From Clostridia bacterium (lineage in GTDB: Bacteria; Bacillota; Clostridia; Christensenellales; Aristaeellaceae): a stretch of DNA of 61,572 nt. The notes under the pieces are model-generated. The model ran no database searches. It had not been told where the DNA came from and worked only from the letters and a program-made list of their open reading frames with translations. Shown in pieces: positions 34,001 to 42,630 of this stretch (positions within the stretch are counted from its first letter, which is position 1; each line of letters starts with the position of its first letter). The position numbers and the translations under genes were made by a program. Where the stretch lies: positions 1-61,572 of the forward strand of contig JAFRLF010000135.1 of NCBI GenBank assembly GCA_017431365.1. The letters run 5' to 3'.

Positions 34001-37000
34001 CGCACATGGACCGTGACGCTTGAGGTGATGGCCGGGTTGTCCACAAAGGACGCCGTCAGGGTGACCTGACCCACTGTCAGGCCGGTGAGGTCGGTGCCGT
34101 CGACCTGCGCCACAGCCTCGTCGCTGACACTGAAGGCCATCGCCGGGAGATAAGGCGCGCCGTCCGGCTTCACGCAGAACAGGGCGTCGATGTCGTTAAG
34201 GGTATGCCCCAGGCCCATGCTCAGCTCCGTCGCGCCGCTGGGCTCGATGGTCAGGCCGTTCAGGGCCTGGCTGCCGTCCAGGTAGACGATCTGATAGCCC
34301 TTATTCTGGGCAAAGGCGTCCGCTTCGGTGCCTACATAGCAGTATACGGTGACCTGGCTGGGCGAGATGTTGCGCAGCGCGTCGTCCCCGATGCTCTCCA
34401 CGGAGGCGGGGATCAGGATGCTCTTCAGCTGATAGCAATCGCTGAACGCGCTGTCGGATATGGAGCGCACGCCGTCCGGGACGGTCACGCTCGTGATCTT
34501 CGTATTGTAAAGCAGATACTCCGGCAGGAGGCTGATCCCGGCGGGAAGCCTGACCTCCGTCAGATTGTTGCAGGACTGGAACGCGCCGCGCCCCAGGCTG
34601 ACCACGGAATCCGGCAGAATTACCGACGTCAGGGCGCTGCAATTGCTGAAGGCGTATTCTTCGATCGTGGTGACGCCGTCGGGAATCGCGATGGACGTCA
34701 GGCCGGTACTGCTGAAGGCCTGCCTGCCGATCTTCCGCAGGGAGGCGGGCAGCTCCACGGAGGTGAGCGCCGAACAGCTCTGGAAGGCATAATTGTCGAT
34801 CACGACCGTGCCGTCGCCGACCTTCACGTGGCCAAGGCGCGTGCACCCGTCGAAAGTATTTCCATAGATCGTATTGAGGCCGTCCGGCAGGGTGATGTCG
34901 GTCAGTTTTTTGCAGTTTTGGAAGACGTAGCTCTCCATCGTCCGCAGGGTGTCCGGCATGGTGACGCTCTCCAGGTTGATGCATCCGGAGAAGACATAAC
35001 CGCCCATGGTGTCCATGTCGCCGGACATAGAAACGCGCTTCAGGTCGATGCAGTCCTGGAAGGCGCCGTAATGGACTTCCTTCACCGTGGACGGCAGGGT
35101 CACCGAAGCCAGATGGCTCTCCTTAAAGGCGTATGACCCGACCTTCGTGACGCCCTCGGGGATCGTGACCGAGGTAAGAGCCGAGGTCTTCGCGAACGCG
35201 CTGTTAGTGATCTCCGTCACGCCGGCGGGCACGGTGAAGCTCGTCAGCGCGGCAGCATTATAAAACACACCGTCCGCCTCGGTCCAGGATTCCGCGCTGC
35301 CCAGCGCGGTAACGCTGTCGGGTAGGTCGCAGGCTGAAAGGCGCGGGGTATTGGCGAAGGCGGCCGCGCCAACGGTCTGAAGCCCCTCGGGGAAAGCCAG
35401 CGACGTGACGCCGCTGCCGTCAAAGGCATGGGCCCCGATGGAGGTAATGACGCCTTCGTCTTTCAGCGTCAGCGACGTCAGGGACGCAGCGTTATAGAAG
35501 GCGTAGTCGGGGATCTCACGGACGCCCGCAGGCAGGGTCACGTTCACGACGCCGCTGCCCGCGAAGGCGTACGCCCCGATGGACGTCAGCGAATCCGGCA
35601 GCGTGATGTTTTTCAGCGTGACATTGTCCTTGAAGGCCTCCGCCGCAATGCTCGTAACGCCCTCGGGAACGATGATTGTCTCGGCGGCCTCCGATCCGAC
35701 GACCTCCAGGCTCTTCACCACGGTGCCGTCCATCAGGTACTTGAGCTTCAAAAGCGGGTATTCCTCGCAGATGAAGCTGCCGCCCGTCCGGGAGAGCATC
35801 CTGGCCGTGTCGCTGTTCAGGCGGCAGTAGACCTTCGTATTCGGGAAGGCGTTTTCGCCGATCTGCTGGATATTGTCCGAAAGCCGCGCTTCAACCAGCA
35901 GCGGACAGCCGGCAAAGGCGTCCTTTTCGATGATCGTCAGCGTGGAGGGGAAGGATACGTCAGCCAGGTGCGCGCAGTTCTGGAAGGCGCCCTCCCGGAT
36001 GCGGGTGACGCCCTCGGGCAGGTTCACCTTCACCAGGCGGTCGTTGTCCTTGCACAGGCCGGCGGGGATCTCCTGCACGCTGGCGGGGAAAGTCACTTCC
36101 GTCACCGTGGGGCAGGAGGTAAACGTGCTGGCGCCGACCTCGGTGACCATCTCGCCGCCGATGTATTCGGGGATGACGATGGCACTTTCGTCCGTCCAGA
36201 CCTGCTCGACCGACAGGCCGATGGAGAACTCGCCGTCCAGCAGCAGGCGGATGCCGAAGGTCTCGTTGTCCGGCGAGACGAAGCTGCCGCCGTTTTGGGA
36301 AATCGAGCGCGCCGCCTGGGAGGACGGGTCGCAGTAGACCCGGGTGGTCGCCGGGAAGGCCGAAGCCCCCACGGTCTGCACGCTGTTGGGGATGTAGGCC
36401 CGCTCCAGGGCCGCGCAGCCGTCAAAGGCGTGGTCGGAAATCGTGACGACGCCGTCCGGGATCTGGATCTCGACGAGCCCGGCGTTCTGCGCGAAGGCGT
36501 AGCTGCCGATAGTTTGCACCGTGCCAGTAAAGGTGATGCTCTCAAGCCCGCAGCCGTAGAAGGCGTAGCTGGAAACAGAGGTCATCTGTCCGGGCAGGGT
36601 GAGCGCATCGAAGGAGGTGCAGTTCTGGAAGGCGTAGCTGTCGATCTGTGTCAGGTTATCAGAGAATGCCATGCTGTGAAGCGCCGAATCCCCGCTGAAT
36701 GCGTAAGAGGCGATCCGCGTAATAGCGGGAGACAGTTTGACTTCCTCGAGCGCCACATCACTCTGGAAGGCGCCGTAGGGCACCTCGGTGAGGCTGCCGT
36801 ACAGCACCACGCGCCTGAGTGCGGGCAAACTCTGGAAGGCATTGCTCGGGATCGAGCTCACGCCGCGGAGGATCTCATATTCAAATCCTTCGTCGAGGAG
36901 ATTGCCGAATTCGTCGTACATCCCGAGGGCCGCGCTTTCGTCGCCCAGGACGACGCTCTCAAGAGACGTACACCCGCTGAAGCACGGCGAAGAGATGGAG

Positions 37001-39303
37001 CCCTCCAGCAGGGTAAAGGTCTTGAGTGCCGCGCAGTTAGCAAAGGCCGATCCCTCGATCGCGGCGGTGTCGATGAACACCGTCTGAAGGGCCGAGCAGC
37101 CGGAAAACGCACCGCTTGAGATGGTCGCGTTGCGGCTGTTGACGGTGAGCGTCTTCAGCGCCGGGAGCCCGCGGAAGGTGTTGGACGCGATGGTCTGAAG
37201 CCCCGTCCCGATGGTCACGTCCGCCAGGGCCGTGCAGCCGGAGAAGACGCTGTCTCCCAGCGTGGTCAGGCTGTCGGGCAGGCTGATCGCCGTCAGGCTG
37301 TTGCAGTTGGAGAAGGCGCTCATCCCCACGCTGACCAGCGTAGAGGGCAGAGTGATCTCGGTCATATGGGCGCAGCGGTTGAAGGCATTGTGCTGGATCT
37401 CCGTCACGCCCTCGGGCAGGGTCACGCCCGTCAGCGCGCCGCAGCCGCCGAAGGCGTACGCGCCCACGGTTTTAAGCGCGCCGGGCAGGGTGACCTCATT
37501 GAGATTTCGGCAGTTCATAAAAAGCTGCGCGGGCAGCCCGGCCGAGCGGTCGCCCAGGTCGGCAGTGGTCAGGGACGTGCATCCGCTGAACAGCTCCGCG
37601 CCCATCTCCTCCGTGTCGTCGGGGAGGACGACGCTCTTCAGGAAGGTCTTCCCCTTGAAGACGGCGGGGCCGAACTTCGTCACATGCAGGCCGTTGATGT
37701 CCGCGGGGACGACCAGATCCGCCGCCGTGCCATTCCAGCCGATGATCGTACAGTTGCCGCCATGAACCGTGTAGATCCACTCGCTGGTCGCCGCGTCCGA
37801 GGTGACTAAAACGTCCTCGTCGAAGGCCTGAGCGCCCAGCACAGTATCAAAGCCCGGCAGGGTGACCTCCGTAATGTCGTTTCCCTCGAAGGCGCCCGCG
37901 CCGACGGATGTCACGCCGTCCGGCAGGATCAGTTCACTGATGCTGTTATTCTTAAAGGCGGCGTCGCCGACGGACGTCACCGTCTCCGGCAGGGTCACCG
38001 CGGCGAGGCCGTTGTTCGAAAAGGCGCTTTCGCCGATCGTCGCCAACGTGTCCGGCAGGACCAGCGACGTGACGCCCTTATTGTCAAAAGCGCCGTCGCC
38101 CACGCCCGTGACGACATACCCGTCGTTGACCGCCGCGGGGACGGTCAGGTCGCCCAGGTGGCTGTTGTTATCGTAGTTCGTGCCATGGATCACCGCTTCG
38201 TCGCCGGAGAGGGTATATTTGAATCCCTCATAGCCGAGGATGACGGTATCGGGGTCCACGGCGCCGCGGGCGATCGTGAGTTTGTTGCAGCCGGACAAAT
38301 CCGCCTGAGCGATGCCCTTGTCCGTCAGAGCGCCGGCTGCAATTTTGGTAGGCCGTACGCCATGCAGATTGGGCTGCAGCTGCACTCTTCCGAATGAGGA
38401 AGGCGCACAGTCTGTCACAATAAGCGTTTCTCCGTCCACGGTGTACGTCCACAGAGCGTGATCCAGCACGGATGTCGCGTGGATGGTGACGGGGCTGATC
38501 TCCTCCAGCGGCAGGCGGATGTCCGCGTTGTCCAGAGTCAGCGATTCGACCGTCAGCCCCTCAAAGGCCGAGGCGTTCACGCTGTAGACATTGATCCCGT
38601 TCAGCTTGCCGGGGATCGTGACCTGCTGAATATTCGTCCCCTCGGCGACACCCGTGATAAACGCCTGCTTCGACACGATATTGTAGTCCCATACGCCGGT
38701 GTGTACCGCGACACCCTCTCCGACCGTATAGGGGTTCAGCGTCACCGACGCCGGCAGGGTCAGGTCAAAGGGCTGAGTAAAGATGGCCTCTTCCACGTCA
38801 TAGCTCGTATGTCCGACGGCGATGACGGTCAGGCCGTTGAGCGTTTCCGGCACGGTGACGGACGCGCCAGATCCTGTCCAGCCGGTGATCCGAGCGGACG
38901 TGGCCTCGTTCCAGCCCAGGCAGTCATAGCGCCACTCGCCCTGAACGACGGTAGTTTCCTGGGGCACGGCCACGCCGGACAGGTTCAGCTCTGCGTTGAC
39001 CAGCGTCAGCGTGAGCCCCGCGGGCACACCGTCAAAGGCGTTCGCGCCGACGCTCTGTACACCGACACCCAAGTCCACATGGGTGATCGACCCGGCGTAT
39101 TCGTGCCAGGGCGCGGGATCGTCCGCCGTATAGTCGGGCATGTCGCCCTCGCCGCTGATGGTCAGCAGCGTATTTGAATAATTCCAGGTCAGGTCGCCAG
39201 CCGTTCCTCCGGCAGACGTCCCCTCCCCAAGACCGGGACAGACGCCAATCAGACAAATGATCACGAGCGCCGCAAGAGCGCCGATCAGTTTGCGATTCAA
39301 CAT
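28036..39303 (-). CDS. Giant secreted BspA-type leucine-rich/Big_2 protein
   Basis: A 3755-residue exported protein. A signal peptide (about 1-27, ending CPGLGEG) is followed by BspA/TpLRR (LRR_5) repeats through about residue 1670, with units such as LTSVTIPEGVTKVGSYAFKE. From about 1680 to 3650 come more than 15 Ig-like Big_2-type domains, with repeated WxSSDExVATVDexG and ATATxxNG motifs. The last 100 residues return to LRR_5 (LPSGLRVIEEEAFAGVPARA). No LPXTG, dockerin, S-layer or lipobox anchor is visible. BspA relatives act as adhesins and host-binding proteins, so a surface or secreted adhesin is likely. GAGAGGAG precedes the ATG at 39303; the frame is open to 39348 without support. Confidence 0.9.
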   Translation of the reverse strand: MLNRKLIGALAALVIICLIGVCPGLGEGTSAGGTAGDLTWNYSNTLLTISGEGDMPDYTADDPAPWHEYAGSITHVDLGVGVQSVGANAFDGVPAGLTLTLVNAELNLSGVAVPQETTVVQGEWRYDCLGWNEATSARITGWTGSGASVTVPETLNGLTVIAVGHTSYDVEEAIFTQPFDLTLPASVTLNPYTVGEGVAVHTGVWDYNIVSKQAFITGVAEGTNIQQVTIPGKLNGINVYSVNASAFEGLTVESLTLDNADIRLPLEEISPVTIHATSVLDHALWTYTVDGETLIVTDCAPSSFGRVQLQPNLHGVRPTKIAAGALTDKGIAQADLSGCNKLTIARGAVDPDTVILGYEGFKYTLSGDEAVIHGTNYDNNSHLGDLTVPAAVNDGYVVTGVGDGAFDNKGVTSLVLPDTLATIGESAFSNNGLAAVTLPETVTSVGDAAFKNNSISELILPDGVTSVGAGAFEGNDITEVTLPGFDTVLGAQAFDEDVLVTSDAATSEWIYTVHGGNCTIIGWNGTAADLVVPADINGLHVTKFGPAVFKGKTFLKSVVLPDDTEEMGAELFSGCTSLTTADLGDRSAGLPAQLFMNCRNLNEVTLPGALKTVGAYAFGGCGALTGVTLPEGVTEIQHNAFNRCAHMTEITLPSTLVSVGMSAFSNCNSLTAISLPDSLTTLGDSVFSGCTALADVTIGTGLQTIASNTFRGLPALKTLTVNSRNATISSGAFSGCSALQTVFIDTAAIEGSAFANCAALKTFTLLEGSISSPCFSGCTSLESVVLGDESAALGMYDEFGNLLDEGFEYEILRGVSSIPSNAFQSLPALRRVVLYGSLTEVPYGAFQSDVALEEVKLSPAITRIASYAFSGDSALHSMAFSDNLTQIDSYAFQNCTSFDALTLPGQMTSVSSYAFYGCGLESITFTGTVQTIGSYAFAQNAGLVEIQIPDGVVTISDHAFDGCAALERAYIPNSVQTVGASAFPATTRVYCDPSSQAARSISQNGGSFVSPDNETFGIRLLLDGEFSIGLSVEQVWTDESAIVIPEYIGGEMVTEVGASTFTSCPTVTEVTFPASVQEIPAGLCKDNDRLVKVNLPEGVTRIREGAFQNCAHLADVSFPSTLTIIEKDAFAGCPLLVEARLSDNIQQIGENAFPNTKVYCRLNSDTARMLSRTGGSFICEEYPLLKLKYLMDGTVVKSLEVVGSEAAETIIVPEGVTSIAAEAFKDNVTLKNITLPDSLTSIGAYAFAGSGVVNVTLPAGVREIPDYAFYNAASLTSLTLKDEGVITSIGAHAFDGSGVTSLAFPEGLQTVGAAAFANTPRLSACDLPDSVTALGSAESWTEADGVFYNAAALTSFTVPAGVTEITNSAFAKTSALTSVTIPEGVTKVGSYAFKESHLASVTLPSTVKEVHYGAFQDCIDLKRVSMSGDMDTMGGYVFSGCINLESVTMPDTLRTMESYVFQNCKKLTDITLPDGLNTIYGNTFDGCTRLGHVKVGDGTVVIDNYAFQSCSALTSVELPASLRKIGRQAFSSTGLTSIAIPDGVTTIEEYAFSNCSALTSVILPDSVVSLGRGAFQSCNNLTEVRLPAGISLLPEYLLYNTKITSVTVPDGVRSISDSAFSDCYQLKSILIPASVESIGDDALRNISPSQVTVYCYVGTEADAFAQNKGYQIVYLDGSQALNGLTIEPSGATELSMGLGHTLNDIDALFCVKPDGAPYLPAMAFSVSDEAVAQVDGTDLTGLTVGQVTLTASFVDNPAITSSVTVHVRENVTDYALTDPIWQKKDEPLTLMPESTVPAGANDGYVWEIDRALGTIEGNVLTPTAFGKGTLSATSWNGLKRSATIYIYEDPTEIWFTGVPAGMDIGGTTDLNLYVKAGAVFTGEEALHFVTYSSSDESIATVDQAGHVTATGYGDAVITAEAGNGVKGTCDIHVSKPITSFRLKQDIYAPIGSVVELYAVDIEPADANPNAFSWECTPAGLVEYENGRITVLTEQECEVTITATAWNNPNVRQTTNLNIYRPVVEEITIEPVNAWNYVPVNSEVQLTAHVKATTMFENQLVTWSIVNPEQWSTYNRPTVDSKGLLDVSRMSSGWGDRVTVRATADNGVYDELTLRVYYPIETFELPERYTIQTGETVTVTPTKAYNNSTGETDLMNYCPAFTMSVTGSHLAEIDGMTLTGLQPGETELTVTSWNGTSRTVHVLVYNPIETVEVYTVESKNGRYSLSDPMRDLFAQMNYRAHSKAISDKTYTDDLVTWTSSDSTVIRVDNPVTGEFRTLKYGTAILTATAANGVVGQIELNVRVQVDTFTAPELIEAPVMADTILTVDAYAPENAYDGFVWRLQEAGYGYIEGNILHVTADTPVDGLHLYVSDWNGYNLNKEVILNIVRMPVTDVTLDALPGDEIGVGGDYQLTAHVKAGADYVNKFVTWASSDETVATVSPEGVVHALAAGEVTITATAINTDEDGQPIAASLTLTSVQGVDSFAVSPEEITLFMGESTELTISDIQPEDATVREFAYSVEPEGIATVEDGVLTPSITESVEGTLTVTSWNGTGVQVPLHLIYPTIEKVETEPIEGMFLNETADLVAHVTVNGVEYINRFVTWSTDGAVTVDESGLITPQYKGTAHIYLADALTGERLETLTFDVTQPLQDFGVRLNDSYIEIGDVNVHNFNVENMTPDDADYDFEYAIAGGGEITGTDVMSYEEPYYDENGSYMPMYRYEPVAYYRYMSNRETTLTLTATDRLTGLSKSVDIPVRYSLSEFSAFLGSGDAASNILTVGEEQDLNVTARSEAAYYMGDVDIANLKLSYASSDESVATVDENGHITAVGTGTAKITVTHDLSGMSAAVDLRVARSVESFRVEPAQIDIFTNESQTITIDDIVPEDATAEDLIFTVEPEGIATVENGVLTPIVTDSATGRLIVSSYNGVSVEVPLNIVYPKVESIEVEPIEDMNVGDTQELVARVTVNGSEYVNRFISWSSGDGENSVVTIDENGLITAKARGDAVITLTNSVTGDYLTSISFCVRQPMTDFEVRAAQTSLEVGDTASYGAYVSGMTPDDADHEFSFAISEGAVYDIDSYMGTATFSYNGDSETVLTITLEDAVSGLTRSIDIPVWYEIGGMETALDGQTGTAVMGEGQSGQLSVTAQGSGMYSDGKEIDGKNLKLSYASSDESVATVDENGTVTAIGTGTAQITVTHDHSGVSAEVTVRVAENVTGFDLPSRVLVPVGGSAELIVSNLQPETAQIEDLIWTIEPEGIAKVEDGVVIPLINTDAEGTITATSVNGVSRTAALAVYAPWVTRIEFDPLPYPVVDGVQRAPIDVDLPVTAHVFANGDSGEREYVNQLVTFEVYVDESHTYTIGDYYWGTVDHDTGVIHAANNSNFYAYLVATADNGESAEMRIRFVPSYDSFELKDDVILLPKGESGRVQIGGYTASHNWNLDNNYLKYETDRSDIAYIDGDGNIYYQGNEQTGVTNVAVRTVNGVERQAKVIYYTDEDIEGVEIVDAPEYAPIYKNLDLEAQVTLFGEKVTNKLITWTSSDTSVINVTSSGAIRTLGYGTATLTATTPNGHEDSVTITVMQTLNDFSLPQDLTVTYGDALTLEAASVSPENAPLRLTWTAEPEGYVTIDGSVLTPLVNEDAQITLTAVNWDGMTRTTTLTLHKGFGAADFRLPSGLRVIEEEAFAGVPARAVLIPDGCESIGARAFADCPNLERVYVPASVTEIADSAFSGSGPVTIFGAAGSAAETYASEHGMAFVAD
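29701..29826 (-). repeat. Internal duplication in the giant gene, copy 1
   Basis: About 126 bp similar to 30775-30900; the last 53 bp (29774-29826) are identical to 30848-30900. It encodes the SYASSDESVATVDENG part of a Big_2 domain. Confidence 0.85.
30775..30900 (-). repeat. Internal duplication in the giant gene, copy 2
   Basis: Partner of 29701-29826, 1074 bp away. The identical 53-bp core contrasts with the divergence between the other Ig-like domains and suggests recent duplication or gene conversion. Confidence 0.85.
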
Positions 39304-39369
39304 CGTTTCAGTTCTCCTCTCTTCCCTTGCCATCCGCGAGCCATACAATCAGCTCTCAGTTTGTACTAT

Positions 39370-39399
39370 ATTATAGCACCCGAAAGCCTGAACCTTCAA
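39370..39399 (-). promoter_or_regulatory. Promoter of the giant surface-protein gene
   Basis: On the minus strand TTGAAG (39399-39394), an 18-bp spacer and TATAAT (39375-39370); transcription would start near 39363, giving a 60-nt leader. Confidence 0.7.
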
Positions 39400-39458
39400 G
39401 TAGTTTTGTCTAATTCCGGGGACGCCGGATGAGGCTGTTGGAGGTTCCCCACCGCCGC

Positions 39459-42026
39459 TCAGTAAAGGGCCGTGATCGAGCTTCCATCCGAAAGCGCCGC
39501 CGCGTCAAAGCGCAGCGCCCCGCCGTCGACGTCAAAGCGCCTTTCCTCGCCGTCGACCGTCAGCCTCTTCACGCGCGCTGGTTCCGGAAGGCCCAGCTTT
39601 TTCAGCTCCACGCGGCCGTACAGCACCTTCAGCTCTGCCTGCGCGCGCCCATACCGGAATGTCCCCCACGCGCCGTCGCACGACCAGAAGAACGTCCCCT
39701 CGTTTAGCGGATCGAAGCCGAGCATCCCCTGCCGCATGTCGAATGAGAAGCCGGAATAGGTGAGCAGCAGGGCGTAACTGCTCATGCTGCGGGCGTAGTT
39801 GCTGCCGCACTCCATCTCGTTCCAGGGGTTGCGCTTCTCGCCGTCGTAGCGATCCCTCACGCCCCGGACTACGCGCAGGCCCTCTTCGACCAGGCCATGG
39901 CGGATCATGTGCGAAGCGGCCTGGTACTCGAACCCGTGCATGCACTCTTCGCCGTAGGGTACCGGGACGACGGGCTTCGTGCCCTCTTTCGGCCAGCTGC
40001 AGATCGTCAGGCCGGCTTCGTCGTTCAGGCCGAAGATGCGGCACGGATTGAAGTGATACCGCAGCGACGGCTGGAAGTTGTATCTGTAAATCGACTGAAG
40101 CGCCGACCTGACGTGTCCGGGATCCAGGATCTCCCCCACGCCCGCGATCTCGCACATCCACTGACCGATGACCTGGTCGATGATGCAGCCGGCTCCGATC
40201 TGGTACTTGATCTGCCGCGCCTCGTCGTTCCAGTAGGTGCCGACCGTGGAGCCGCCGATCAGCGTATCCCCGGCGGCATAGGGTTCCAGCACGGATTTAT
40301 CCGTGATGTCAACCTTCTGCTGATAGTATTCGCCGTTGAAGAGCGCCTCGTCGGTGAACCTGCGTCCACGCTCGTAGAGGCTTCTGTACAGAGCGGTGTC
40401 GGCGTCGCCCATCGCCTCGGCCATCTCCGAAGCCGCCTTCAGCGCTCCGACGTAAAACCCGTTCAGCCAGCCGTTCGGCCCGAAGAGCTCCATGTCCAGC
40501 GTATGGTGCTGCCGCCCCGTGATGACGCCCGTCCGCTCGGGATCCCAGCGGTCGGGGTTCTTCGGCGACCACGCGTACTCCAGCGACTTTTTTATGCTCG
40601 GCCACCAGCGGCGCAGCCATTCGTCGCTGCCGCAGAGCTTCCACTCGCGGTAACTCTTGATCACGCCGCCCATCTGCCCGTCCACGCAGGCGCGGAAGGG
40701 CCATCTCTTCCGCCCCAGGGGCAGCTGCAGCCTGAAGGGCATTCGCCCGTCGTCGTCAAGGTTATACCGATAGTCCAGCTCGCGCATGGAGCGCTCCAGC
40801 CCAGGGAACAAAAACGGCAGCGCCTGCGTATAGTTCCACACGTGGGTGCAGCTGCCCTCGCAGCTCCCCGCGTGACTGCCGCAGCCTTCCCAGCCGTAGA
40901 AAGAGCCGTCCGTCAGGCGCGCGACCGTCGCGGTGTTCAGGACGGCGAGGTTTGCGCCCACAGCCTCCATGGCCTCTGCCGGCAGGCTTGACACGTACAG
41001 CGCGTCGTGGAAGAGAACGGTCTGCTTCTCCATGCGGCTCCATTCCCGCGTGGCATACTCCGCTACCGCCGCGGGCCCGTCGAACATCGTCGCGTAGTAG
41101 TTTTTCCAGGGACAATCGCTCCCGTCCTCGCGCTTCCCCGACCAGTAGTTGACGTAATTGGGGTAGTACCACCCTAAAAGGAACCGCTGCCGCCACGTCT
41201 GCCCGGGGCGCAGGGTCTTGCATACGGCGATCGTGGCCAGATCCTCGTGCCACAGGCCGTCGCTTGCGTAGTCTCTCGAACGCAGAGCGCCCGGCTTCGT
41301 GAAATCCTGCCAGAAAATGCCCAGCCCGTCGAACCAGCTGCCCCGGTACCAGTACAGCTGGGTCTGGATTTCCGCATCCGACGGCGCGCCGAAGATCAGG
41401 CTCCCGTATTCCGGGCTTTCGCCGTCCGCCAAGTCGTCCGCCAGCTCCACGCCCGTAAAGTGCGCCGTCCGCACCGCCTTGTGGACGTGAGGCCGCTTCG
41501 AGGGGTTGTTGACCGTCATTTCGAAGGTATACGTCACGTCCTCCGCCGTGTCGTTGGTCACGCACGCCGTAAAAAACGCCGCCGGGATACTGGAATCCGC
41601 GTCGTTGGAGGGGATAAAGGGGTTGAATCCCTCAAGCGCCACGCTCCCGGGGAAATCCCCGTCCAAAAAGCGCACCCTGGCCAGCGGGAATTCACCCTCG
41701 AACTCGCTGTCCCGGAAGTGCGGCAGGCCGCAGAGCTCCCAGCGGTTCGGCCCGAATCCGAAGCTCTGCTGTCCGACAGGTTCGGTGAACTGGCCCATAT
41801 AGCCGCCCAGAAGGTCGCTGTTCATCACGCGCGCGTCGACCGCCTGCCCGCCGCGCTCGGCCTTGATCCCGAAATGAGTAAACCCGTTGAGGCTGCCCTT
41901 GTTGGGCCGGTTGAAGATCTCCCAGTCCCTGAGCCGCCCCGTGCCGTCAATGCCTATGCATCCTGTGCCGATCCCGCCGATCGGAAAGCAGATCTCCCTG
42001 CGCTTGCCGCCCTTATATGTCTTCAT
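39459..42026 (-). CDS. GH116-family glycoside hydrolase (GBA2-like)
   Basis: An 855-residue cytosolic-type enzyme of family GH116 (non-lysosomal glucosylceramidase/DUF608). The N-terminal beta domain starts FPIGGIGTGCIGIDGTGRLRD, and the (alpha/alpha)6 domain carries GSCEGSCTHVWNYTQ and VDGQMGGVIKSYREW, typical of the catalytic centre, plus WNEMECGSNYARSMSSYA. Members hydrolyse beta-glucosides, beta-xylosides or related aryl/lipid glycosides; the exact substrate is not readable. There is no signal peptide. It lies divergent from the DtxR-type regulator. Confidence 0.88.
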   Translation of the reverse strand: MKTYKGGKRREICFPIGGIGTGCIGIDGTGRLRDWEIFNRPNKGSLNGFTHFGIKAERGGQAVDARVMNSDLLGGYMGQFTEPVGQQSFGFGPNRWELCGLPHFRDSEFEGEFPLARVRFLDGDFPGSVALEGFNPFIPSNDADSSIPAAFFTACVTNDTAEDVTYTFEMTVNNPSKRPHVHKAVRTAHFTGVELADDLADGESPEYGSLIFGAPSDAEIQTQLYWYRGSWFDGLGIFWQDFTKPGALRSRDYASDGLWHEDLATIAVCKTLRPGQTWRQRFLLGWYYPNYVNYWSGKREDGSDCPWKNYYATMFDGPAAVAEYATREWSRMEKQTVLFHDALYVSSLPAEAMEAVGANLAVLNTATVARLTDGSFYGWEGCGSHAGSCEGSCTHVWNYTQALPFLFPGLERSMRELDYRYNLDDDGRMPFRLQLPLGRKRWPFRACVDGQMGGVIKSYREWKLCGSDEWLRRWWPSIKKSLEYAWSPKNPDRWDPERTGVITGRQHHTLDMELFGPNGWLNGFYVGALKAASEMAEAMGDADTALYRSLYERGRRFTDEALFNGEYYQQKVDITDKSVLEPYAAGDTLIGGSTVGTYWNDEARQIKYQIGAGCIIDQVIGQWMCEIAGVGEILDPGHVRSALQSIYRYNFQPSLRYHFNPCRIFGLNDEAGLTICSWPKEGTKPVVPVPYGEECMHGFEYQAASHMIRHGLVEEGLRVVRGVRDRYDGEKRNPWNEMECGSNYARSMSSYALLLTYSGFSFDMRQGMLGFDPLNEGTFFWSCDGAWGTFRYGRAQAELKVLYGRVELKKLGLPEPARVKRLTVDGEERRFDVDGGALRFDAAALSDGSSITALY

Positions 42027-42136
42027 CTTATCTTCTCCTTATCGTCAAGTCTGTCCGGAGCGGCCGCTCCGGGCGCTTCAGCATCTGCGCATAGAATACC
42101 ATAATCTCGGCGCGCCGTCCACTTTCATGATATAAC

Positions 42137-42165
42137 TTGCGCCGGCAAAACCGTTATGGTATAAT
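42137..42165 (+). promoter_or_regulatory. Promoter of the DtxR/MntR-type gene
   Basis: TTGCGC (42137-42142), 17-bp spacer, perfect TATAAT (42160-42165). The leader before the gene is about 75 nt. Confidence 0.7.
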
Positions 42166-42245
42166 CAAATGCACAGGGGAACAGTATACCTTACGCACAT
42201 TTCATCGGAAGACGACTTTTAAAAAAATGAAAGGAAAAAAGAAAA

Positions 42246-42611
42246 ATGACGATACGCAAATCCGCGGAGGATTATCTTGAGCAGATCCTCATCCTCCATG
42301 AAGAAAAGGGCTTTGCCCGCTCCGTTGACATCGCCAACGGGCTCTCCGTCAGCAAGCCGTCCGTGAGCTTCGCCATGAAGCAGCTGCGGGAAAACGGCTA
42401 CATCACGATGGACAAGGACAGCTTCATCGAACTGACGCCCAAGGGCCGGGAGATCGCCGACCGCATCTATGCCCGGCACAGGGTCCTGACCGCCATACTG
42501 ACCCACATCGGCGTGGACGCCGAAACCGCCCGCGAGGATGCCTGCAAGATCGAGCACGACATCTCCGACACCACCTTTGAGGTCATCAGGCGCTACGTCG
42601 ATGAACAATAA
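42246..42611 (+). CDS. DtxR/MntR-family metal-dependent repressor
   Basis: A 121-residue metalloregulator made of an N-terminal winged helix (ARSVDIANGLSVSKPSVSFA) and the dimerisation/metal domain only; the C-terminal SH3-like domain of DtxR is absent, as in MntR. Candidate ligands by alignment are Asp9, Glu12, His78, Cys100, Glu103 and His104. Asp9 is MntR-like while Cys100 matches the DtxR iron-site cysteine, so metal choice is unclear. A near-perfect DtxR/IdeR box lies 7 kb away at 49368, a plausible target. GAAAGGAAAAAAG precedes the ATG. The SGNH gene follows by 19 bp. Confidence 0.88.
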   Translation: MTIRKSAEDYLEQILILHEEKGFARSVDIANGLSVSKPSVSFAMKQLRENGYITMDKDSFIELTPKGREIADRIYARHRVLTAILTHIGVDAETAREDACKIEHDISDTTFEVIRRYVDEQ

Positions 42612-42630
42612 TACCGGGAGATGACATATC

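Noticed and set aside
28036..39303. Tandem repeats considered as a CRISPR array
   Set aside because: The repeats encode protein domains in frame, vary in length and have no spacer structure or cas genes.
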